Below, piece after piece: positions 1-5,258 of a stretch of DNA of 5,258 bases (positions are counted from its first letter, which is position 1; each line of letters starts with the position of its first letter). The position numbers and the translations under genes are program-made. The notes under the pieces were generated by a model. It was not told the DNA's origin. It made no database searches and was given only the letters and a program-made list of their open reading frames with translations. Origin of the DNA: Thiothrix phosphatis (lineage in GTDB: Bacteria; Pseudomonadota; Gammaproteobacteria; Thiotrichales; Thiotrichaceae); the NCBI RefSeq assembly GCF_035668035.1, contig NZ_JAYMYJ010000163.1, forward strand, positions 1 through 5,258, read 5' to 3'.

Positions 1-947
1 ACATGTACCGGCTGGCCTGCAAAGACCCGAAGATCGAAGCCTCGTGCCGCAAGCCCAGTTGCGTTTACCCCGGCATCTGCCAGAACCTCAACACTGACCA
101 TGCCGCGCTGAAATCGCTGTACCGCGCCGCCCGCACCTTGCCCGGCATCAAGAAAGTGCTGATCGGTTCCGGCCTGCGCTACGACCTGGCGGTGGAAGAC
201 CCCGAATACATCAAGGAACTGGTCACGCACCACGTCGGCGGCTACCTGAAGATTGCCCCGGAACACACCGAAGACGGCCCGTTGTCGAAGATGCTCAAAC
301 CCGGCATCGGCACTTACGACCGATTCAAGGCCATGTTCGAGAAATACAGCAAGGAGGCAGGCAAGGAACAATACCTGATCCCCTATTTCATCGCCGCACA
401 CCCCGGCACCTCCGACGAAGACATGCTCAACCTCGCGCTGTGGCTGAAGAAGAATGGTTTTCGCGCCGATCAGGTGCAGGCGTTCTACCCCTCACCGATG
501 GCCTCCGCCACCACCATGTACTACAGCGAAAAGAACCCACTGCATCAGGTCACGTACAAAAGCGAAAAGGTGCAAACCGCCAAGTCACCGGAACAGCGCA
601 AGCTGCACAAGGCGTTCCTGCGCTGGCACGACCCGAAGAACTGGCCGCTGCTGAGGAAGGCGATCGCGGATATGGGGCGGCAGGAGCTGATTGGCGATGG
701 GCCGAACCAGTTGATTCCGCATTATCAGAAGGGGGAAGAAGACTTCGTGTACGAGGCGCACCGGCGGAAGAATAAGGGTGGGGAGCATCAGAAGAGGACG
801 GGGAAAAGCGCCTCTAACCAAGCTTCAAGTAAGCAGCAGGCTGGGAAGAAAGTACTGACTCAGCATACGGGGCTGCCACCAAAACCTCACGCTGGAACAA
901 ACAACAAACCAGAACCGACCGGCAAGCCCAAACAACGCAAGAAGTAG
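1..947 (+). CDS. ygiQ: YgiQ-family radical SAM protein (UPF0313), C-terminal part; 5' end outside window
   Basis: The frame is open from the left edge to TAG at 945-947 and gives about 314 residues of a protein that is over 700 residues long in E. coli. The radical SAM CxxxCxxC core would lie to the left and is not seen. Family hallmarks visible (numbering from the Met codon at base 3, which is internal, not a start): a four-cysteine stretch at C6, C15, C20 and C26 ending in SCVYPGIC; GIKKVLIGSGLRYDLAVEDP (48-67); THHVGGYLKIAPEHTEDGPL (75-94); GKEQYLIPYFIAAHPGTSDE (120-139); and FYPSPMASATTMYY (161-174). The C-terminal domain (DUF3362-like) follows from about residue 195. A basic, low-complexity tail rich in Lys, Gln, Gly and Pro runs from about 256 to 314, as in other family members. 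The biochemical role of YgiQ is not established; a cytosolic iron-sulfur/SAM enzyme is inferred from the family. The gene is convergent with the SDR gene, 27 bp away, and no clear terminator lies between them. A decayed second copy begins near 4545. Confidence 0.93.
   Translation, partial: MYRLACKDPKIEASCRKPSCVYPGICQNLNTDHAALKSLYRAARTLPGIKKVLIGSGLRYDLAVEDPEYIKELVTHHVGGYLKIAPEHTEDGPLSKMLKPGIGTYDRFKAMFEKYSKEAGKEQYLIPYFIAAHPGTSDEDMLNLALWLKKNGFRADQVQAFYPSPMASATTMYYSEKNPLHQVTYKSEKVQTAKSPEQRKLHKAFLRWHDPKNWPLLRKAIADMGRQELIGDGPNQLIPHYQKGEEDFVYEAHRRKNKGGEHQKRTGKSASNQASSKQQAGKKVLTQHTGLPPKPHAGTNNKPEPTGKPKQRKK
99..854 (+). repeat. Direct-repeat arm 1 (within intact ygiQ)
   Basis: Bases 99-644 align without internal gaps, apart from one inserted base in the partner, to 4605-5151. 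I counted 47 substitutions over 546 bp, about 91% identity. Bases 748-854 align to 5152-5258 with clearly lower identity, in the low-complexity tail. Bases 645-747 have no counterpart in the partner. The two arms point the same way and enclose the minus-strand gene block, so recombination between them would delete that block. Confidence 0.9.
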
Positions 948-974
948 TCTTGTCCGCCAAATTTCTCTTTACCC

Positions 975-1607
975 TCAACGTGCGGAGAGGGCAGGTTTCT
1001 GATGCAGAAAACCCGGATTCTCTGCCTGTTCCACCATAAACCGCGCAACCGCTTTACGGCTGACGCTACCCACTTTCATACCAGAGTGATAGGTAGTTTG
1101 TATCCGGGGCATGGTATCGGAAGCACCATTGGTTAACAATCCGGGGCGCACCAGACTCCAGTTCAAACGGCTGCTTTCCACCATGCGCTCCAGTTCGGTT
1201 TTGTTGTCATACACTGCCTTCAGAAGCAGACGGAACAGCATTTTGGTAATTACCCCCTGATACGCAGCGCTATCGCCCGCGCCAAACCCAGTCAGTATCT
1301 GGATGGGAGTTGCCCCCAAGCTATCCTGAATTTGCAGCAGGGCTTGGCCGAAATCGGTGTAGAGTGTGGTCGGTTTGCGATCCATGCCTGTACCCAAGGT
1401 TATCAAAACCGCATCTGCGCCCGCGCACGCACGCTGCAAATCGTCCAGTTTGGTGGCGCTGCCCTGAATGGCATTGAGTCTGGAATGGGCAGGCAGACTG
1501 GCAACGGAGCGCGACAAGGTAGTGACCTGATGACCACGTTCCAATGCAATACGCACACACTCCAGCCCTACCCCCGCTGATGCACCGATAATAGCCAATG
1601 TTTTCAT
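975..1607 (-). CDS. NAD(P)-binding SDR-like / NmrA-like protein (atypical SDR)
   Basis: This encodes 210 residues starting MKTLAIIG. A dinucleotide-binding loop GASAGVG lies at residues 8-14 directly after the first beta strand, followed by a helix and a second strand ending LSRS. The Arg at 33 would suit NADP(H), but that is inference. A later stretch of the form GSATKLDDLQRACAGADAVL resembles the acidic strand and helix of NAD(P)H-binding (PF13460-type) proteins, and KTELERMVESSRLNWSLVRP resembles their usual 'K..E..l..S.L.wtivRP' block. There is no clear Tyr-xxx-Lys pair, so it is better called an atypical SDR than a classical dehydrogenase. No signal peptide is seen, so it should be cytosolic. 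The start at 1607 is chosen over an upstream ATG at 1697 because it has a GGGAGAG Shine-Dalgarno 6 nt away and begins right at the Rossmann strand; the upstream start would overlap the SnoaL gene. It follows the SnoaL gene by 16 bp, almost certainly in one operon. The substrate is unknown. Confidence 0.87.
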   Translation of the reverse strand: MKTLAIIGASAGVGLECVRIALERGHQVTTLSRSVASLPAHSRLNAIQGSATKLDDLQRACAGADAVLITLGTGMDRKPTTLYTDFGQALLQIQDSLGATPIQILTGFGAGDSAAYQGVITKMLFRLLLKAVYDNKTELERMVESSRLNWSLVRPGLLTNGASDTMPRIQTTYHSGMKVGSVSRKAVARFMVEQAENPGFLHQKPALSAR

Positions 1608-1612
1608 CTTGT

Positions 1613-1619
1613 CTCTCCC
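1613..1619 (-). promoter_or_regulatory. Ribosome binding site fixing the SDR start
   Basis: Read on the minus strand the site is GGGAGAG, ending about 6 nt before ATG at 1605-1607. It lies wholly inside the 16-bp gap after the SnoaL stop codon, which favours efficient translation of the second gene of the pair and rules against the longer reading frame beginning at 1697. Confidence 0.75.
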
Positions 1620-1623
1620 GGAC

Positions 1624-2112
1624 TCAATGACCAGACAATTGCTGCATGGCAGCCGCCCAGTCTTCCAGATGGTAGGTGTGGCTGATCTTGCCGTCACTCA
1701 GGGTATGAATGTCGATAGACATCACCTTGAAGCTTTTGCCAGTGGCAGGGATGCCCATGAACTCACCGGCTGGCGTACCGGAACCTTGCCCGCGAATGAT
1801 CACTTTGTCGCCGCTAACCAGGGTGTCCAGAATTTCCCATTTCAGGTCGGGAATCAGTTTGTGCAGTCCACCCAGCGCCTCCGCCAGTTGGTCACGGGTC
1901 TGGCAACTGTCACCGTTACTGCTGCAATTCTGCCAATCAGCCGCCGTGGTTTGCGCAAACGTGGCTGCCGGGTCGCCCTCCACACCATAAGCAGCGTAAT
2001 GTTTCTGGAGCAGTTCATTGAGGCTATCTGATGGCTTTTCGTCAGCTTGAGCGCTGACAGTCAACATGCCGAGCAGCAGGACAAACAGGGACGCTTGCAA
2101 ATACTTTTTCAT
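1624..2112 (-). CDS. Exported SnoaL-like (ester cyclase-type fold) protein
   Basis: The protein has 162 residues. Residues 1-23 form a classical Sec signal peptide: MKK, then a hydrophobic core SLFVLLLGMLTV, then a likely signal peptidase I site AQA|DE. The mature protein of about 139 residues is therefore probably periplasmic. The SnoaL-like signature is in the second half: GTPAGEFMGIPATGKSFKV (112-130), followed by MSIDIHTLSDGKISHTYHLE (131-150), a polar-lined beta sheet of the NTF2/SnoaL fold. Family members include polyketide cyclases and many uncharacterised small-molecule binding or isomerising proteins, so no reaction is claimed. Cys63 and Cys70 (NCSSNGDSC) are the only cysteines in the mature part and could form a disulfide after export. 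The start at 2112 has an AGGAGA Shine-Dalgarno at about the right distance. The stop is TGA at 1624-1626, 16 bp before the SDR gene. A strong palindrome lies directly upstream, between this gene and the AraC regulator. Confidence 0.87.
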   Translation of the reverse strand: MKKYLQASLFVLLLGMLTVSAQADEKPSDSLNELLQKHYAAYGVEGDPAATFAQTTAADWQNCSSNGDSCQTRDQLAEALGGLHKLIPDLKWEILDTLVSGDKVIIRGQGSGTPAGEFMGIPATGKSFKVMSIDIHTLSDGKISHTYHLEDWAAAMQQLSGH

Positions 2113-2132
2113 GGGAAATCTCCTGACTCCTG

Positions 2133-2214
2133 ATGATAAGGCGTCGGCACCGGATAACTTCCTTTACCTCCAGGGGAACACGGAGGCATCTGGAAGGGTG
2201 CCGACGGGCATCAT
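2133..2214 (-). promoter_or_regulatory. Nested imperfect palindrome: structured leader of the SnoaL gene or mobile-repeat remnant
   Basis: On the minus strand this 82-nt stretch folds into one long hairpin of four stacked stems: ATGAT/ATCAT (2210-2214 with 2133-2137); a perfect 9-bp stem CGTCGGCAC/GTGCCGACG (2198-2206 with 2142-2150); CTTCC/GGAAG (2192-2196 with 2158-2162); and CCTCC/GGAGG (2182-2186 with 2167-2171), closed by a 10-nt loop. Internal loops separate the stems. It starts at the AraC stop codon and ends just before the SnoaL Shine-Dalgarno, filling most of the 101-bp gap. No T-tract follows, so it is not a typical intrinsic terminator. It could be a processing or stability element between two genes, a regulatory leader, or a small palindromic repeat family. 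The pairing is seen in the sequence; the function is open. Confidence 0.6.
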
Positions 2215-3041
2215 TATGTTTGGAGCGAGGGGTTCAGGAATTGAATGTTCCGGCTATTTTTCAGCAATCCCCTGGCCGGGATGCCAAACGTGCGTTTGAA
2301 CAGGCGGCAGAAATGCGCCTGGTCAGTAAACCCGCTTGCCAGAGCTGCACTGGTCAGTGACTGGCCATCACGTACCGTCAGTGCAATGGCGTGTTTGATA
2401 CGCTTCCACAACAGAAACTGGGAAAAAGACACCCCGGTTTCCTGCGCAAACAGATGCCGGGCGTACTCGGGTGACAGGCAGATATAATCCGCAACATCTT
2501 GCAAACTGATGCGTCGTTGCAGCGAGGCTTCAATCCAGTCAATGGCGCGGACAATACGCTCATCCCGACTAACAACCTGAGGGAAAAGATCACCTGCCAA
2601 CACTTGCCTGAGCGCCTCATACGCCAGCTCCTCAGGCAGCCGGGGAAACTCCCCTGCATGATTGCCTGCTGCAATGGCTGACCAACCTGAACAGCATTCG
2701 GGTTTCCACAAGTGATCAATCCGGGCGAATGCCTGCCCATCCAGCACCTGTTTCAGATACCAGCCCACACGGCTTTCCGGGTCAATAAAATAAACCAGTG
2801 TATTACTCTCAGCAGCATAGCAGGAGTGTTCAATTGACTGATTTATAATTAAACCACGACTATTGTGCGCTACCCCCTGGATAGTGCTGGTAAACGGTTC
2901 GGTCAGACTGAGCAATACCTGAAAGCAATGGTGTTTGTGTATTTCGACACAAACACGGTGCGCCACAAAGGCGATGATATTATCTTGTTCGTAAGGTACA
3001 ACCATGATGTTCACAAAAGATGTTGCGTCCCGGTGGATCAT
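2214..3041 (-). CDS. AraC-family transcriptional regulator
   Basis: This is 275 residues from ATG at 3041, or 263 from the second Met at 3005. The N-terminal half looks like a cupin-type sensor domain (roughly 25-95, with HKHHCFQVLL typical of such barrels). The C-terminal third is a double helix-turn-helix AraC DNA-binding domain: the first HTH at about 178-203 (ISLQDVADYICLSPEYARHL) and the second at about 228-252 (ALASGFTDQAHFCRLFKRTF), then the usual FGIP ending followed by LLKNSRNIQF. It should bind DNA as a ligand-responsive activator; the ligand is unknown. The nearest likely target is the SnoaL-SDR pair immediately downstream on the same strand. The ATPase stop (TGA, 3048-3050) is only 6 bp upstream and in the same frame. 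No Shine-Dalgarno stands within 12 nt of ATG 3041 or ATG 3005 (a GGAGAAG lies too far off), so translation may depend on coupling to the upstream gene. The exact start is uncertain. Confidence 0.92.
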   Translation of the reverse strand: MIHRDATSFVNIMVVPYEQDNIIAFVAHRVCVEIHKHHCFQVLLSLTEPFTSTIQGVAHNSRGLIINQSIEHSCYAAESNTLVYFIDPESRVGWYLKQVLDGQAFARIDHLWKPECCSGWSAIAAGNHAGEFPRLPEELAYEALRQVLAGDLFPQVVSRDERIVRAIDWIEASLQRRISLQDVADYICLSPEYARHLFAQETGVSFSQFLLWKRIKHAIALTVRDGQSLTSAALASGFTDQAHFCRLFKRTFGIPARGLLKNSRNIQFLNPSLQT

Positions 3042-3047
3042 ATGTCG

Positions 3048-4442
3048 TCAATGAGCTACCCGCTTCTCCAGGCAGGATGCAACGATCTCATTGAGCCTTT
3101 CCACCAGATACACCGGCAGGGATAACAACCGGTACTTTACCTCCCTAGTGGCATCGCCCTTGCGGATGGTGGTATTGATTTCAAAATCATCTGGTAAGCC
3201 TGCATCAAAACGTATTGCCAGTGACCGCCCCCTTTCCCCCATGAATTGATGCAGGGATTTCATGCTACCGGTAGCGCCCGCCTTGATTTCTACCGGCAGA
3301 ATCTGCCCTTGCAAGGCAATCACAAAGCCCACTTCCGCATTGCTCGCGCGACCTTCCCGCAGCCAGTAGTTTAGTTCCCGGTTCGGCGTATCAGCCAGAA
3401 TGCCTTGCAGGTGCTGGCCGATAAACTGCTCGGCAATAGCCCCCTCATTGATCAGTTTCATTTCATCCAGTTGGGAAAGCACCCGCCAGTTCAGGCCGCT
3501 GATGGCGTTCATCAAACCCACATCCAGGAACAGCAGTTTGAAAACTTTTTCTTCAATATCCGCCTGTAATGGCAAACCAGAACAATGGCTGTGCACGACC
3601 TTGCTGATAACCTGCGCCATCGCCAGTAACTCCAGATCTTTTTTCAGGGTAGCGCTTTGATCCTGCGCCGAGATATTGGCGTATTTAACCTTCACGCCCA
3701 CATTTCTGGCGGCGAAATTGAAGACGTTCAACATGCGCAGAAGATTCCGCGAACCTGCATATTTGGGGAAGTCTTCCCGATAGGTATCAATGATGGAGTT
3801 ATGCACATCACTGACCTCACGATAGCTCCTGGTATCGGCAAATACCGCAACTGCCTCAGGCATACCACCGACAAAATAGTAACTGCGCAACAGCTCCAAC
3901 AGACGTTTGTGGGCGATCTCGGCAACACTGTCGCCGTATTGATAATTCAGAATGAATCCAGCCAGCTTGTCTTCCCCAATTGCCAACAGAAATTCACTAA
4001 AACTCATTGGCCCCATGTGCAGGTACTGGACACGCCCAACCGGCATGGAAAACTGATGCTCACTCAGGGCAAATTCCAGCAATGACCCCGCGCTGACGAC
4101 GGGAAGCTCAGGCATATCCTCATAAAAATAGCGTAAGGCTGGAATAGCCTGTGGCACTGCCTGAATCTCATCCAGAAACAATAATGGCTTTTCATTGATC
4201 AGGGGCATACCGGGCAAAAATTCGATCTGCGCCATGATCTGCTCCGGATTTTTGCCAGCGAATATGTCAGCAAGTTCCGGAAATCACTCCAGATTGATGT
4301 TATGCAGGTTATGCCCACCTTGTCTGGCAAACAATTCGACCAGGGTCGATTTTCCGACTTGGCGGGCACCTCTGATAATCAGCGGTTTTCTGTTTTTTTT
4401 CTGTAACCAGTTTTCAAGGAAACGGAGCTGATGACGTTGCAT
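3048..4442 (-). pseudogene. AAA_14/DUF4143-type ATPase interrupted by an in-frame TGA
   Basis: Read through one stop, the frame encodes about 464 positions, normal for this family. Order: Walker A GARQVGKST at residues 25-33; a stop TGA at 4284-4286 (residue 53, in INLE*FPELADIF); Walker B LLFLDEIQ at about 87-94; then PVGRVQYLHMGPMSFSEFLL and YYFVGGMPEAVAVF, both typical; then a C-terminal DUF4143 region with a nuclease-like block NAEVGFVI ... LPVEIKAG. Relatives usually have Arg or Lys where the TGA lies (INLER-FPEL-like), and CGA to TGA is one transition, so a nonsense mutation is the simplest reading. The last family block normally reads EVDF; here it is EVGF (codon 3327-3329), losing the acidic residue. 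The start at 4442 is preferred (MQRHQLRFLENWL, with AGG 7 nt upstream) over ATG 4484, which has no Shine-Dalgarno. The function of these ATPases is not established; they are patchily distributed and commonly transferred between genomes. A single read error at 4286 would make the gene whole. Confidence 0.85.
4242..4245 (-). promoter_or_regulatory. Possible internal ribosome binding site after the ATPase nonsense codon
   Basis: On the minus strand GGAG stands 6 nt before ATG at 4233-4235, about 50 bases past the premature TGA. Re-initiation here would give a 395-residue protein that keeps Walker B and the DUF4143 region but lacks the P-loop. Such a product would not be expected to hydrolyse ATP. 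The match may be coincidental, since this stretch was originally coding sequence (KNPEQIM). Confidence 0.35.
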
Positions 4443-4488
4443 GATTGAGCCTGATCCGTTGTTGACCTGACAGAAATATAACATGGAT

Positions 4489-4542
4489 TATTATTTTAAT
4501 GGTGTGTTTCAATAATTCAGATATGATTATAATGGCGTGTTT
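4489..4542. repeat. 21-bp direct repeat, 33-bp period, upstream of the ATPase
   Basis: Bases 4489-4509 and 4522-4542 match at 18 of 21 positions; the shared core is TAATGG(T/C)GTGTTT. The 12-bp spacer and 33-bp period put both units on the same face of the helix. The region is strongly AT-rich, unlike the flanking coding DNA. Read on the minus strand each unit holds a -10-like element (TATAAT at 4531-4526, TAAAAT at 4498-4493), so it may be the ATPase promoter with paired regulator sites, but no good -35 is found at the right distance. The second unit ends where ygiQ-like sequence starts, so the repeat could also mark a junction. Confidence 0.5.
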
Positions 4543-4544
4543 TG

Positions 4545-5258
4545 CTGCTTAACTTGGAAACCAACCCCGGCAACGCCCGTGCCCTGGTGCAGCGGCACGG
4601 CACGCATGCCGCGCTCAAATCGCTGTACCGCGCCGCCCGCACCCTGCCCGGCATCAAGAAGGTGCTGATCGGCTCCGGCCTGCGCTACGATCTGGCGGTG
4701 CGCGACCCCGAATACGTCAAGGAGCTGGTCACCCACCACGTCGGCGGCTACCTGAAAATCGCCCCGGAACACACCGAAGACGCGCCGCTGTCCAAGATGA
4801 TGAAACCGGGCATTGGTGCCTATGACGAGTTCAAGCGCCTGTTCGAGAAATACAGCAAGGAGGCAGGCAAGGAACAGTACCTAATCCCCTATTTCATCGC
4901 CGCGCACCCCCGGCACGTCTGACGAAGACATGCTCAACCTCGCGCTGTGGCTGAAGAAAAACGGCTTCCGCGCTGATCAGGTGCAGGCGTTCTACCCCTC
5001 GCCGATGGCCTCCGCCACCACCATGTACTACAGCGAAAAGAACCCGCTGCATCAGGTCACCTACAAAAGCGAAAAGGTGCAAACCGCCAAGTCGCCGGAA
5101 CAGCGCAAGCTGCACAAGGCGTTCCTGCGCTGGCATGACCCCAAGAACTGGTGTACGAGGCGCACCGGCGGAAGAACAAGGGTGGGGAGCATCAGAAGCG
5201 GGTGGGGAAGGTGGCCTCTGGCCAAGCTGCAAACAAGCAGCAGCCTGGCAAGAAGATG
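4545..5258 (+). pseudogene. ygiQ: Degenerate second copy of ygiQ (internally deleted, frameshifted, runs off right edge)
   Basis: The remnant opens with LNLETNPGNARALVQRHG (about 4548-4601). This matches the conserved ygiQ block that precedes the radical SAM core in the family (E. coli HHETNPGCARALMQKHG, recalled from memory). It then continues in frame with HAALKSLYRAARTLPGIKKV, which belongs after the core. From the E. coli protein, about 135-140 residues with the CxxxCxxC motif are missing at 4604/4605. At 4907-4911 a run of five Cs replaces the CCCC of copy 1, shifting the frame and ending it at TGA 4920-4922. At 5151/5152 a further 103 bp (copy 1 bases 645-747) are absent. The net change of +1 and -103 returns the tail (VYEAHRRKNK) to the starting frame. 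No Shine-Dalgarno or start precedes it. It cannot make an active radical SAM enzyme, so it is a remnant of a transferred or duplicated gene. The right end is cut by the window. Confidence 0.9.
4605..5258 (+). repeat. Direct-repeat arm 2 (within degenerate ygiQ)
   Basis: This is the partner of 99-854 in the same orientation, offset by 4506 bp up to the C insertion. Of 47 substitutions across the 546-bp aligned core, 31 are silent and the rest fall in 8 changed codons. That is too diverged for a very recent tandem duplication and too conserved for a long-dead sequence. Confidence 0.9.

Noticed and set aside
585..821. Antisense open frame opposite ygiQ, with similar ones at 4527-4772 and 4894-5232
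   Set aside because: They lie antisense to ygiQ codons, have no ribosome binding site and show no recognisable domain; they follow from the GC-rich codon pattern of ygiQ.
972..1012. Intrinsic terminator between ygiQ and the SDR gene
   Set aside because: A 5-bp CCCTC/GAGGG stem with a 10-nt loop (972-991) and a bulged GGTTTCTG/CAGAAAACC stem (994-1014) can be drawn, but both are mostly inside the SDR coding end and neither is followed by a T-run on either strand.
1608..1697. 30-residue N-terminal extension of the SDR protein
   Set aside because: It would overlap the end of the SnoaL gene, lacks a ribosome site and precedes the natural Rossmann start; ATG 1607 has a strong Shine-Dalgarno.
2133..2214. 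Integron attC site
   Set aside because: It is a long imperfect palindrome of about the right size, but the ends lack the RYYYAAC / GTTRRRY core pair, and no integrase or cassette array is visible.
4284..4286. TGA in the ATPase as selenocysteine or a reassigned codon
   Set aside because: The SDR and SnoaL genes and the ATPase itself end at TGA with well-placed downstream signals, so TGA is a stop here. The position is not a Cys or Trp site in relatives, and I see no selenocysteine insertion hairpin directly after it.
3048..4442. ATPase plus AraC block as a phage-defence or toxin-antitoxin system
   Set aside because: There is no toxin, antitoxin, nuclease partner or defence signature nearby; the ATPase family has no settled function and this copy appears broken.
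4505..4533. Plus-strand promoter (TATAAT at 4528-4533) driving the second ygiQ
   Set aside because: The -10 is perfect but the hexamer 17 bp upstream (TGTTTC) is a poor -35, no ribosome site or start follows, and ATTATAAT is palindromic, so it reads equally well on the other strand.
948..4543. Classical transposon or insertion sequence
   Set aside because: I found no transposase or integrase coding sequence, no terminal inverted repeats and no short target-site duplication; the only flanking repeats are the long ygiQ arms.

Overview
The window looks like chromosomal DNA of a gammaproteobacterium. The best marker is a YgiQ-family radical SAM protein (UPF0313) closely resembling the E. coli type. 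Base composition is moderately GC-rich, and the Shine-Dalgarno sites and TGA stops are ordinary. A sulfur-oxidising Thiotrichales-like host is possible, but this is only an impression; nothing in the window fixes the genus.

Layout. Bases 1-947 (+) hold the C-terminal part of an apparently intact ygiQ; its start lies left of the window. Bases 975-4442 carry a block of genes all on the minus strand. Read in transcription order (right to left), they are: a broken AAA_14/DUF4143 ATPase (3048-4442, interrupted by one in-frame TGA); an AraC-family regulator (2214-3041); a deep nested palindrome (2133-2214); an exported SnoaL-like protein (1624-2112); and a short NAD(P)-binding SDR-like protein (975-1607). 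An AT-rich stretch with a 21-bp direct repeat (4489-4542) lies upstream of the ATPase. From about 4545 to the right edge (+) there is a second, degenerate ygiQ. It keeps a short piece from before the radical SAM core, then jumps in frame to the C-terminal half. It also carries a one-base insertion and a 103-bp deletion.

How it fits together. The minus-strand block sits between two directly oriented ygiQ sequences about 91% identical over their main aligned part. This is the arrangement expected if foreign DNA with its own ygiQ segment recombined at the resident ygiQ, or if a duplication was followed by decay of one copy. Differences between the copies are mostly silent, also downstream of the frameshift. 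Copy 2 was therefore a constrained gene until recently, or the frameshift is a sequencing error. The AraC, SnoaL and SDR genes form a plausible small regulated module, with the regulator upstream and the exported and cytosolic proteins as targets, but no substrate can be named. The ATPase looks like a decaying passenger.

No tRNA, rRNA, CRISPR array, transposase or integrase is visible. I do not see a convincing new molecular system. The points most worth checking are the ygiQ-flanked cassette, the structured leader before the SnoaL gene, and the twin repeats upstream of the ATPase.
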